From Coccinella septempunctata (Eukaryota; Arthropoda; Insecta; Coleoptera; Coccinellidae), in contig NC_058192.1 of NCBI RefSeq assembly GCF_907165205.1, positions 28,176,001-28,240,000 of the forward strand: 64,000 nt of DNA, given 5' to 3'. Positions within the stretch are counted from its first letter, which is position 1. Each line of letters opens with the position of its first letter. Positions 32,721 through 41,652 of the stretch are shown here, in pieces. Position numbers and translations under genes: made by a program. The notes under the pieces are model-generated. The model was not told the DNA's origin and did no database searches. It was given only the letters and a program-made list of their open reading frames with translations.

Positions 32721-35519
32721 TCATTCTCGCAAAACCATGTCCAGTCTGGCCTTGAACATATTCACATTCCCCGACATGACCACCTCCCCGGGTAACTGGT
32801 TCCAGTGGTGAAACACTCTATTTGGCAGGAAAAACTCTCGGCAGGTGCTTCTGAACAACTCTCTCTTCAGCTTCAGTTCGTGTCCCCTAAGACGATTCTC
32901 GCCAGCCAAGGAAAATAGGTGCTTGGTTGAAGTTGAGATGCCATGGAGTGCCTTATAGGTTGTGATAAGGTCACCTCTCAACTGCCTTTGGCTAACTGTC
33001 GGTATCTTCATCAAACGAAGACGCTCCTCGTAACTGGGGCGAACACGACCGAAGGGGATCCGGGTTGCTCTACGTTGTACGGACTCCAGTAGATTCCTGT
33101 CTCTGATGAGAACAGGATACCAAACACTGCTCGCGAACTCGAGAGTGGGGCGAACAAACGACTTGTACAGCCTACACAATGTAGCCGGGTCAGGTCTTTG
33201 GAATGTTTTACCTATGAGGTATAAACTAGTGTTTGCTTTTTTCACCTGATTGGTGATATGGTCACTCCACGATAGGTTCGAGTTCACTAGCACTCCGAGG
33301 TCATTGTGCCGGTCGACTTTGCGCAGACTCACTCCATCTAGATGGTAATTTAAACGCGGGTTATTTCTACCGACATGAAGAACCACACACTTCTCCAAAT
33401 TAAGAGGAAGAAGCCAATCCTGTGTCCACCGGAATATGCTGTTCAGATCTGCCTGTATGCCTAGAGGATTCTGGAGTGGATCGTCGTAGATCTTTGCATC
33501 GTCCGCGAAGAAGGAGCAGAAGGATCTAATACAGGATGGAATGTCCGAGATGTAAGCCAAAAATAATATTGGGCCAAGCACGGAACCCTGCGGTACTCCA
33601 CTTAGAACTGGTTTTCTGGCACTAGATGTTGTACCCACCTTCCCGCTAAACGTACGCCCACATAAGAAGGAGGAAATCCACCGCAGCAGGTCACCACGGA
33701 TACCAATATGTTGAAGCTTGTGAAGAAGTCGTCCCCTGGGAACCCTGTCAAAAGCACTGCAGAAATCCAAGTAAACAACGTCCACACACCCCCCACGATC
33801 AACCATTGCAGTCCAATGTGAGAGGCAACTCAAAAGATTTGATGCGACCGATCTCCCTCGCGTGAACCCATGTTGCTGCTGCGGTATTGTATTGTTGGAG
33901 GAGAAATAATCACGCATCTTATCAGCAACAATCGACTCCATAATTTTCGATACAATAGGAACCAGACTTATAGGTCTGTAATTTCGTGGATTGTATCTAT
34001 CTCCCTTCTTAAAGATAGGTTTAACAGAAGCCGTTTTCCACATCTCTGGTAATTCTCCTGTTATGAAGGATTGTTTCATGAGAATCCGCAACGGATCGAC
34101 AAGCTGTTCTGCACAGGTTTTAAGCAACTTAGCTGAGATACCGTCTATCCCCGGTGACTTGGAAACATCCAGGGCCAGTAGTTTTTCAAGAATTATATGG
34201 TCCTCAAACTCGACATGACTCAATATATCCCCATCCACAGGTGGCCGATCGACCCCTGGCAAAAAGTTATCCTGATCATCAGTAAATGAACTAGAGAATG
34301 AACTGGCCAAGATCTCGGCAACTTCTTCTTCTTCCACCGTAATGTTACCATCCTCGTTTCTGAGCTGCGGTGTCCTAACTTTACCAGTAAGGTTCGTTCT
34401 TACATATTTATAGAACTTTTTGGGATTACCGGAGCTCGCGATCCTTCCTTCGTATCTTCGCCGTGCCTCTGCTATTTCCCCTCTCAACAAATTGGAAAAA
34501 GATCGATGCCTCTCAAAATCAACCCGGCGTCCCGATCGTTTGAATCGCTGCCATATTTTTCTCTTTCGCTTCACCATTCTTTGCAGTCCACAATTGATCC
34601 AAGGCTTTAATGGGAAGGAAGTGTGTATACGAGTTTGTGTGTTCTTAGTAATTAGCTCACGTAGCGTAGCCAAAAACACATCCCAGTTCTCCTGAACTTT
34701 CTCGTGAAGGAGAAGCCCACACCAATCCACTTCCTCCAGATCACTCGCCAGGTTATCGTAGTTTACGATTTCCCTGGAGACAAAAGTTTTTTTGATCCCG
34801 GGTGTATGGGAAAATTGAACATTAAACTCCAACACTGCATGGTCTGATTTGCCGACTGGTGGGTGGTAGTCTATGTCAGCCAAGAGATCCGGACTAGATG
34901 TGAAGACCAGATCCAAAGTAGACGGCTGCTGTCCGCTTCTATAACGAGTGGGTTTATCGATAAGTTGTATGAGTTGGGAGTCGTTCAACAGATCTATCAT
35001 AGGCTGGGCCGATGGCGAAGAAACCTGCGAGTTATAGTGAGGCCACGTCACACCGGGAAGGTTGAAATCACCGACGATTATCAAATTACTGAAGCGAGTG
35101 CATAGTTCAGTGAGTTTAGCGAATAATGATACGTTATCCTCATGACACAAATCTGATGGCCTGTAAACAACGCAAACAGCCAAGGAAAGACCGGAACAAC
35201 TCAGCTGAAGGCACAACATCTCGAATCCAAGGGAGACCTCCTCAACGGACGACACTGTAAAATTCTTAAAGGTTTCATCCAGAAGATAAATGCATACTCC
35301 TCCCCCCTTTCTACCCACTCGATCACACCTATACAACGAATAACCAACAATATCAACAAGTTGATCAGGAATAGCGTCGTGGAGCCAGGTTTCACTAACA
35401 AGAATACAATCAGGAAGCACAGAATTGACCAAGTTGACGAAATCGTTAAATTTTGCAGAAAGGGAATCTAAATTTGTGTAGAGGAACTTCCAGTCCCCAC
35501 TGAAGGTGGCTTGTTTTTT
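32721..35519 (-). CDS. CR1-like ORF2: endonuclease and reverse transcriptase
   Basis: An uninterrupted frame of more than 900 codons. The endonuclease has CILVSETWLHDAIPDQ, VGRKGGGVCIYL, NLIIVGDFNLPGVTW, STLDLVFTSSPD and VGKSDHAVLEF. The RT has NYRPISLVPIVSKIMES, GRSVASNLL, VVYLDFCSAFDRVPRGRLL, SGVPQGSVLGPILFLAYI, SFFADDAKIY and NDLGVLVNSNLSWSDH; the end has RVFHHWNQLPGEVV. All catalytic blocks are present. The frame has no ATG at its upstream end: the endonuclease start (WKFLYTNLDSLSAKF) overlaps the end of ORF1 in the -1 frame, and A_AAA_AAC sits where a frameshift would enter it. I therefore mark the start at the slip site, not at an ATG. Confidence 0.9.
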   Translation of the reverse strand, partial: KKQATFSGDWKFLYTNLDSLSAKFNDFVNLVNSVLPDCILVSETWLHDAIPDQLVDIVGYSLYRCDRVGRKGGGVCIYLLDETFKNFTVSSVEEVSLGFEMLCLQLSCSGLSLAVCVVYRPSDLCHEDNVSLFAKLTELCTRFSNLIIVGDFNLPGVTWPHYNSQVSSPSAQPMIDLLNDSQLIQLIDKPTRYRSGQQPSTLDLVFTSSPDLLADIDYHPPVGKSDHAVLEFNVQFSHTPGIKKTFVSREIVNYDNLASDLEEVDWCGLLLHEKVQENWDVFLATLRELITKNTQTRIHTSFPLKPWINCGLQRMVKRKRKIWQRFKRSGRRVDFERHRSFSNLLRGEIAEARRRYEGRIASSGNPKKFYKYVRTNLTGKVRTPQLRNEDGNITVEEEEVAEILASSFSSSFTDDQDNFLPGVDRPPVDGDILSHVEFEDHIILEKLLALDVSKSPGIDGISAKLLKTCAEQLVDPLRILMKQSFITGELPEMWKTASVKPIFKKGDRYNPRNYRPISLVPIVSKIMESIVADKMRDYFSSNNTIPQQQHGFTRGRSVASNLLSCLSHWTAMVDRGGCVDVVYLDFCSAFDRVPRGRLLHKLQHIGIRGDLLRWISSFLCGRTFSGKVGTTSSARKPVLSGVPQGSVLGPILFLAYISDIPSCIRSFCSFFADDAKIYDDPLQNPLGIQADLNSIFRWTQDWLLPLNLEKCVVLHVGRNNPRLNYHLDGVSLRKVDRHNDLGVLVNSNLSWSDHITNQVKKANTSLYLIGKTFQRPDPATLCRLYKSFVRPTLEFASSVWYPVLIRDRNLLESVQRRATRIPFGRVRPSYEERLRLMKIPTVSQRQLRGDLITTYKALHGISTSTKHLFSLAGENRLRGHELKLKRELFRSTCREFFLPNRVFHHWNQLPGEVVMSGNVNMFKARLDMVLRE

Positions 35520-36283
35520 GATGGCATTTGTACAATGACCGGGATACCCTTCTGATACTTGATAGTTAAGTCACTCTCACCGCTCTCCAACCTCTCGCTG
35601 AGTTTCTTCCTCAAATTATTCAGGTACTCAAGCTGTTTGGGAGTTTTGTCATCTCTAATTTTCAAGTTCCGGTAGGTGGACCCTATGAGACGATTTTTAT
35701 GTTTGAGTACATTCTTAGCAGTTATTTCACTACCAAACGATACTTTGAGCAGCCTCGTTTTAGAATCCAACACCTTACCAACACGTCCCACGGACGCAGG
35801 ACATTCGTGGGTCTCGCCTCCAAAAACGATGTTCAATACACCCGAAACTAAGTTTTTGTCCTTCTCGACACGCTCTGCGAAGGTTCCGGTTGGCTCAGGG
35901 ACACCGGCAATTATTATATTCCGGGATCTATTCATGCGCTCATTCGCTTCTACAACCATCTCCTCGAAAGATTCCGGAGAAACGTTGTTTTCACTGCTTT
36001 GATTTTGCAGTGATTCAAATTTCGCATTAAGATCATCTAATTTTTGAGCGAACTCTGATTTTAAAAAAGATATGAGGTCCTTGAGCTTACTGAGGGATTG
36101 CATGTTGTTGGAGCAGTTATTGCAGACGATCTTGATGTTGCGTGATTTATGTCGCGTAGTTCTCACGTCGTCAGCCGACGCAAGTCCAACACATGCGACA
36201 TGCACGTCTGCCTGGCAGCAGTCGCACTGAGTGGTAACCTTATCCTTGCAGGTACCGTGACAATTCGGACATGCGTTCTTCAT
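35468..36283 (-). CDS. CR1-like ORF1: PHD/zinc-finger nucleic-acid-binding protein
   Basis: 271 codons from ATG at 36,283. The N terminus has a PHD-like Cys/His cluster (ACPNCHGTCKDK, CDCCQADVHVAC, VCNNCS). A coiled coil follows (about residues 62-95, LKDLISFLKSEFAQKLDDLN), then an RRM-like region starting RSRNIIIAGVPEPTG with VGRVGKV and RLLKVSFGSE, as in ORF1 proteins of several LINE-type elements. Its role would be RNA binding and particle assembly. The gene ends overlapping ORF2. Confidence 0.85.
   Translation of the reverse strand: MKNACPNCHGTCKDKVTTQCDCCQADVHVACVGLASADDVRTTRHKSRNIKIVCNNCSNNMQSLSKLKDLISFLKSEFAQKLDDLNAKFESLQNQSSENNVSPESFEEMVVEANERMNRSRNIIIAGVPEPTGTFAERVEKDKNLVSGVLNIVFGGETHECPASVGRVGKVLDSKTRLLKVSFGSEITAKNVLKHKNRLIGSTYRNLKIRDDKTPKQLEYLNNLRKKLSERLESGESDLTIKYQKGIPVIVQMPSKNKPPSVGTGSSSTQI
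35513..35519 (-). promoter_or_regulatory. Candidate -1 ribosomal frameshift site A_AAA_AAC
   Basis: On the minus strand ORF1 reads TCA AAA AAC AAG, so A AAA AAC is in the phase needed for a -1 slip. After slipping, the next codons are CAA GCC ACC TTC in the ORF2 frame, and the endonuclease N terminus (LYTNLDSLSAKF) follows with no stop. No downstream pseudoknot was modelled. The alternative is internal or re-initiated translation of ORF2. Confidence 0.5.
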
Positions 36284-36512
36284 CTTAACAAATACTGACG
36301 AATCGGTGGAAAAATGTAAACAATGATGGACTGACCTTGATTAAATTCTTTTCTTTGTTGCGTTAATCCACTGGAAACGTAAGATCTTTCACAAAATTAT
36401 GTCACCATACATCCAAAGGACAACTCACTCACAAAAGACAATTTTTTACTGCGAGAATACCAGAAATCAATTCAACTTTCAGGAGATCGATATAAGCGCG
36501 TGCATACAATGT
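36284..36512 (-). other. CR1 5' leader
   Basis: Non-coding sequence upstream of ORF1. An internal promoter would be expected here, but I see no decisive motif. Confidence 0.4.
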
Positions 36513-36566
36513 CGCTATTTATGTTATGTTTATGTTATGTTATGTTATGTTTATGTTATGTTAGAT
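36513..36566. repeat. (TTATG)n-rich run at the CR1/RTE junction
   Basis: Eight or so copies of TTATG and TTTATG form a short array exactly where CR1 5' sequence meets the RTE frame (KMGYKYL). It may have arisen during insertion or be expanded target sequence. Confidence 0.8.
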
Positions 36567-37734
36567 ATTTGTATCCCATCTTCATAGATATTACCTCTCG
36601 TATGATTTCATCCATGACAAGATTGAAGAGAAATGGGCTGAGGCTATCTCCTTGCCTAATACCTGCTGGTGTTGGTACATCTTCAGTTGTTTGGTCGTCA
36701 ACTCTTATTCTTGTTGTATTGTTCATATTCAGATTCCTGATGACGTTTATTATTGCGCCCGATATTCGTTTTTGCCTCAGTATTTCGATAACATGCTGAA
36801 CTTTTATTCTGTCAAAGGCCTTTGTCAAGTCAATGAAACACACGTATGTGGGATAACTGTACTCGATGGCCTTCTCCTTTACTTGTCTCAAAATGAACAG
36901 TGCGTCAGTCGTCGATCTGTTTTTCCTAAATCCCTGTTGCTCATCTCTATTCTCTATGGCACCCTGAAGGATATCTCTGATTATGCTGGTGAACAGTTTC
37001 ATGCAGGTGCAAAGCAGGCTAATTCCTGTGTAATTCTCCGGGTTGGTTTTTTGTCCCTTTTTGAAGATCGGTATCGTGACGCTTTTTTTCCATTCTGTCC
37101 GTATGATAGATGTAACTATTATCTTGTTTAAGAGTTCGGTTAGCTTTTTCGCTAGCTCTTGACCGCCATATTTCAAAAGCTCGTTAGGTATCTCATCCAC
37201 TCCTGGTGACTTTCGGTTTTTCAGCTTTCTCATCTTCATCTCAACGTCTTCCTGAGCAATCGTCACCTCATCCATCGTCTCCACCTCCAGTGCATCCCCC
37301 TGAGATTCCTGGTCATCGCTGCCGTATAGTTTTCTAAAATATGTTTCCCACTCATGTAAAGGAATGTTTTTGGTTTGGATGTACTCGTTTACGGGTTTTC
37401 TTCTGTTCTTGAGCATCTTCCAGACTTTTCTTTGTGCTCCATAAATATCACGTTCCATATCGGCGGTGAACCTCTCCCAATGTTCTCCTTTTATTTTCCT
37501 GATCTCCATATTTACTCTATTCCTTGTTTCTCTGTATATGGTGTAATTCTCTTCGGTTGAGACACTCTTATAGCGCAGATAACTCCTCTTCTTTTCCTCC
37601 GCAAGTACTTTCACTTGATGATTGAACCAGGGCTTGGTGTTATTCCTTGAATTCAGATTAATTTTCCTCTTTCCTACCGCTTCCTCGGCCGCTTCGTGTA
37701 TGCATCTCCTAATAATATTCCATATACCCTCCAC
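36556..37734 (-). pseudogene. RTE reverse transcriptase, N-terminal and catalytic part
   Basis: An open frame from about 37,734: linker (PWFNHQVKVLAEEKKRSYLR, RRKPVNEYI), RT fingers (KNRKSPGVDEIPNELLKYGG, SVTIPIFKKGQKTNPENY), RSTTDALFILRQ, CFIDLTKAFDRIKVQHVI, GIRQGDSLSPFLFNLVMDEI. Cut at GYKY by the CR1; the FADD block is beyond it at 32,560-32,590. GIRQGDSLSP is characteristic of RTE-like RTs. Confidence 0.85.
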
Positions 37735-38776
37735 GCTCTCCTGTGGTAACCTCTGCCTGAAGTTTCTGATTTAGCCTACATTCGTACAGGTTTCTGGTGG
37801 TATCGTCGTCAAATGATTCCATGTTATATTTTTCGACTATAATTGGTCTCTTCTTCATTTTACGGTGATTTTCCAAAACGAATTTTCCGAGAACTAGGTT
37901 GTGATATGTTCCGGTATTGGCAGAGGTAAGGACCCTTACATCCTGTATCTCATCTGGTGTGAAAGATCTATTAGTTATTATATAGTCAATTGTAGACTTT
38001 TGTCCTCTAGTGTTGCAAAAGGTGTACTTATGTTGATCCCTGTGTGGAAAATACGAGTTGTTTATTCTCATTTCGTTCCTTGCACAAAAATCATTCAGTA
38101 AGTCTCCATTTTCATTTAACACGGATTCATTAAATCGTTGTTTCACTCCATCAATTTCCTCTGATCCTATCCTAGCATTGAAGTCACCAAAAAGTATTAT
38201 TCTTCCGCTATTGTCAATTTTGTCGATGGTGTTTTGTAGCTCTCTATAGAAAACATCTGATTCTTCTCTTGTCTTCGACATATCCGGTGCGTAGATGCTC
38301 ACAAGATGTAGATGTCCCCTGGGAAGGATAAGTGTTACCCTTAGTATTCTGTCACTTACGTATTCGATGGTGTCTATTAGATCAACGCATTTTTCATGCA
38401 GAAGTATACCAACTCCGGAGTGGGCTCGATCGTGTTTTGGCTTTCCACTATAGCATAAGACATAATTTTCATATTTTATAGTACCCTGACCTTTACGTTT
38501 TGTTTCAGAAAGTCCACATATGTCCACCCTATGTCTATTCATCTCTAAAAGGATCTCCTGATCCTTTCCCTTCCATGACGTAATATTCCAGCAGGCTATT
38601 CTAGTGATTTTCCGTTTTCGTTTGTTCCTTTTCCGCGCTTGTTTCGTTTCCAAAATCCGTCCGATATCCGAGGCTATACCTTCATTTCTGTGAGCAGTAT
38701 GTGATTTTACCTTGGGCAGAGAACTAACCTTACCCAAGAACCCTCCTCCTTTATCCGGGCTTGGGACCGGCAGCAA
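37709..38776 (-). pseudogene. RTE APE-type endonuclease
   Basis: Starts MLPVPSPDKGGGFLGK, then ITRIACWNITSWKGKDQEIL, VDICGLSETKRKGQG, GVGILLHEKCVDLI, HLHLVSIYAPDMSKT, RIILFGDFNARIGSEE, NENGDLLNDFC and STIDYIITN, the usual order of APE-type endonuclease motifs. A single frameshift near 37,735 (TTGERGG...) separates it from the RT frame. It resembles proteins often annotated as craniofacial development protein 2-like, which are RTE endonucleases. Confidence 0.85.
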
Positions 38777-38852
38777 CTTCGACTGAACTACTCAATCCGC
38801 CCAGTTTCCATCGCTGGCGGTCGGCGGAGTTTCTATTCTATTTTCTATAATT

Positions 38853-38958
38853 CGTGTTGGTATTTTCTTTTGTTTTTGTTTCAACAAAAAGAGCGCAGTT
38901 TATCTCGTGCCTCTCAAGGATATTGTTTATGAGGTGTTTTCTTGGTGTATAGCTGTTG
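38853..38958 (-). pseudogene. Jockey-like ORF2, start
   Basis: ATG at 38,958-38,956 opens MYANLNSYTPRKHLINNILE, the APE endonuclease N terminus; the frame passes to the TSD and resumes at 31,785. It lies 12 bases downstream of the ORF1 stop, TAG at 38,977-38,979 in + coordinates (strand minus), suggesting termination-reinitiation. Confidence 0.75.
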
Positions 38959-38976
38959 AGGTTGGCGTACATAATC

Positions 38977-39600
38977 CTAAGTTTCGACATGAACTTGCGT
39001 GTTTATACCTCCTCCGATGGGTTGTGTGGGTGAAATAGATGAAGGACTTTCCAGATCGAACATTAGAAGATAAAGCCTGTTTCCTGAAAAATGGGCCACT
39101 GTGTCGATTGAGTATTGGTCAACAAATCTTTTCCTAAGTTTGGCAATTAGTTCTTCCCTGTTTGTATTTTTATTTTTGTTCAATTTGTGTATGTATGTGT
39201 CGATTATCATGTCATGTATCGTTACGACTGAATGTAATTTTGTGTTTCTCTTTATTTCTTTATCGATTTCCATAGACTTTTTGTTGAGGGGTTTTATTTG
39301 GCTATTGGGTATGCCATCTATCGGTTTCGTTGGTCTACGGGGGCATTTTAGCGACCAAGCTGCGTGATCCTCTGAGCCACATGAAACGCACTTTGGAGGA
39401 AGTTGGCTGCTACACTTGCTGTGATGATGAGAGCCTTCACATTTGGTGCATTTGATGGGACTGGTGCAATTTTCTCGAGTGTGTTCAAAAGATTGGCAAC
39501 GGGAACAAGGTTGTGGGATTGGTGCAGGTGGATTGCTAGGATATACTAGGTAATATCTGTTCTTGTAGAATAATCCTTCATTTAGTTCTCTCAAGATGAT
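38977..39600 (-). pseudogene. Jockey-like ORF1 (gag), zinc-knuckle part
   Basis: After the insertion at 39,601-40,684 the gag frame resumes: RELNEGLFYKNRYYLVYPSN, then three CCHC-type knuckles (CSRCQSFEHTRENC, CTKCEGSHHHSKC, CVSCGSEDHAAWSLKC), as in Jockey-clade ORF1 proteins that bind element RNA. It ends GGGINTQVHVET and stop. Confidence 0.85.
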
Positions 39601-40684
39601 TTTAAGCAGGGTGTTATAATTCGAATCATCAAGGTTGGTTTATTTGTTGCTCTAGCTTCTGTTATTTATCAATGACCTACCAACTTATCTAAGAAGGAGA
39701 ATTTTAAGACATTCTCGTGGAAACCGGGCTTTGCTGAGGATGATAAGAATAATTTTGTTCGCTGACGATGCATCTATAGCTGTTTCTGCGAACACATTGG
39801 AGGAGTTACAGCGTTTGTGTGAACTTCTGGTCCAGAGCTTTGTGGAATGGTGCCAATTGAATGCTATTATGCTGAATGTCAGCAAGACTGAATTGGTTCA
39901 TTTCTCACTGACAAATGTTGGTTCTAAAAAATTTGTAATACGTGTTGTAGACACCAGTATTCCTTCGAACGATAGCATCAAGTTCCTCGGTGTTCATATT
40001 GATCAACATCTGAAATGGAACACACATGTTGATGCAGTGTGCAAAAAAATTAATTGCTCCTACTATGCAATAGCAAGAATTAAGGATACGCTTCCTGTGA
40101 GACACCTTATAAGTGCCTATTATAGCTTGGTGTACAGTCATTTGTGCTATAATATATTGTTATGGGGAAATTCCTCGGAAGTTAACAGGGCCTTCATAAT
40201 TCAGAAGAGAATACTACGAATGATGTTCGGTGCTGCTCCGCGGTCCTCTTGTAGACTTCTTTTTGTTGAGAAGGGTATCCTCACCTTGGCCTCCATTTTC
40301 ATTTTGAAATGTCTCATATACATAAAGGAGAATGAGAGTTGTATTAACAAACTTTCTAGTTTTCACTCTCATAACACTAGAAACAAGGAAATAATATCCT
40401 ATCCGAAACACAAAACTTCTAAGTTTGAGACGTCCCCGATGTATCAAAGTATTAAGCTCTTCAATCATCTTCCACTTAGTGTACAAACCTTAACTCTTAG
40501 TAAATATAAGAAAGTTGTCAAGACATTGTTATTAAAAAAAGGGTATTACACGATAAATGAGTACATGTATGATAGTTTAGAAAATTCATTGTAAAATTGA
40601 TTATTTCATCTATGACGTGTCCTATACATAAAATTGTTATGTCTGGAAGGATCAATAAATTATACTATACTATACTACTATACT
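39601..40684 (+). mobile_element. 5'-truncated non-LTR element inserted in the gag gene
   Basis: Flanked by ATGAT at 39,596-39,600 and 40,685-40,689. It starts inside the RT and ends with AATAAATTATACTATAC and a TATAC-rich tail, a normal target-primed insertion. Joining the flanks restores a CKRII-LRELNEG reading in the gag. Confidence 0.85.
39731..40594 (+). pseudogene. RT C-terminal fragment of the truncated element
   Basis: Open for 287 codons: IILFADDASIAVSANTLEEL carries the FADD site; then LNVSKTELVHFSLTN, IKFLGVHIDQHLKWNTHVDA, YYSLVYSHLCYNILLWGNSS and QKRILRMMFGAAPRSSCR. The fingers and first catalytic Asp were lost to 5' truncation. The sequence is of the CR1/Jockey group; the frame itself is undamaged, so the insertion is fairly recent. 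Confidence 0.85.
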
Positions 40685-40689
40685 ATGAT

Positions 40690-41415
40690 ACGTTTACAAT
40701 ATCGATGTTCCACCTGCATGCGATGGAGATATTCGCTGATTTCTATTTCTGAAATATCAAGTTCAACCGAACCAACCACTACACTGTATGAAGCATAAAA
40801 TTCTCTGGTTGTTGTGTTGGTTTTATTTTGGGATGGATGTGTTTTTTTAAAATTCTGAATTTTTTCTTCTGCGACAAGTTTATTGAGGGTAACCACTATT
40901 AAGTTTTTATTCTGATTGGTTTTAAGTAGAAATCCTTGTTTTGTTGATAGAATAGAATCTTCTGAGTTTGGATACTCTCCTTCCCATATGTTGGAAAGAT
41001 CTTTGCGTAGTAAGGATTCAGCAGTTTTTATATAAAATAAGTGCTTATATTGTTTATTAGTAATGTCTTTCATTTTCGCGGAATAGTTTCTTTTGTGGAT
41101 TACTTTTGTTGATTCAACATTAGTGGCTTGCAGTGTATCTGGAGAATTATTTTGAACGTGTGTGTGAATAATGGAATTCCCTTCTGTTGTTTGATAATTT
41201 TTTGTGGGCCTCACATGGGTCCGATAAATGATAGGAGGTGACATTATTGTGTTAGGAATTTCTTGTACAGGCGGAAATTGTTTTTTGTTTGGATTTAGCT
41301 GAGTGGGCGAATTTGGATCTCTATTCCTCTTTCTTTTGTGGCGCAGTTTTCTCCATTCTCCATTGTCTTCAATCTCCATTTCAGTGTATTCACCATCACT
41401 CGAAGAATTCATCAT
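40690..41415 (-). pseudogene. Jockey-like ORF1 (gag), N-terminal part
   Basis: ATG at 41,415: MMNSSSDGEYTEMEIEDNGE, a basic stretch (RKLRHKRKRNRD), a proline-rich region, then YSAKMKDITNKQYKHLFYIK and KQGFLLKTNQNKNLIVVTLN, which precede the zinc knuckles in Jockey-type gag proteins. It stops reading at the insertion (HRYCKRII). No internal stop is seen. Confidence 0.8.
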
Positions 41416-41652
41416 AAACAGAGATGAAAAATTTCGCTATTTATCAACACCGTTTGCAGACCGTCGTATTTGATATCTGATCGCGACAGATGCTCAACAT
41501 CGACTGTATTATTTCATTTTGCTGAGTTTTAGAATGTCAAAAAAACGTGGTGCAATTTTGGAGCTGTTTCATCAAGGTAAGCGTCAATGCGAAATTGTTC
41601 TTTTGCCCAATGTGCTTCGACAAACCGTGTCCGATGCAATTTGCCGTTTTAA

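Larger units (their letters stand above)
32594..36515 (-). mobile_element. CR1-like non-LTR retrotransposon, apparently complete
   Basis: Inserted in the RTE between its catalytic block and its FADD block. The 3' end carries an (AAT)n tail at 32,594-32,622, the 5' leader runs from about 36,284 to 36,515, and both ORFs are open. It is the innermost and least damaged element of the stack, hence the youngest. A precise duplication could not be recognised, partly because a TTATG-rich run lies at the 5' junction. Confidence 0.8.
31796..38842 (-). mobile_element. RTE-type non-LTR retrotransposon, containing a CR1
   Basis: It lies between 10-bp duplications. On the minus strand it ends with (GAA)n. 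Its coding parts are the endonuclease (38,776-37,709), RT core (37,734-36,556) and RT C terminus (32,590-31,859), the last two separated by the CR1 element. The original length is about 3.1 kb, as expected for an RTE with one ORF. Confidence 0.85.
29040..41506 (-). mobile_element. Jockey-like non-LTR retrotransposon with nested insertions
   Basis: The 12-bp duplication TATTATTTCATT is at 29,028-29,039 and 41,507-41,518. The 3' end has CCAATAAAGAACTGTT and an (AAT)n tail. ORF1 (gag) starts at 41,415 and ends at 38,977; ORF2 starts 12 bases further on at about 38,958. Insertions: a 5'-truncated RT at 39,601-40,684 and an RTE at 31,796-38,842. Its own sequence is about 4.3 kb. Confidence 0.85.
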
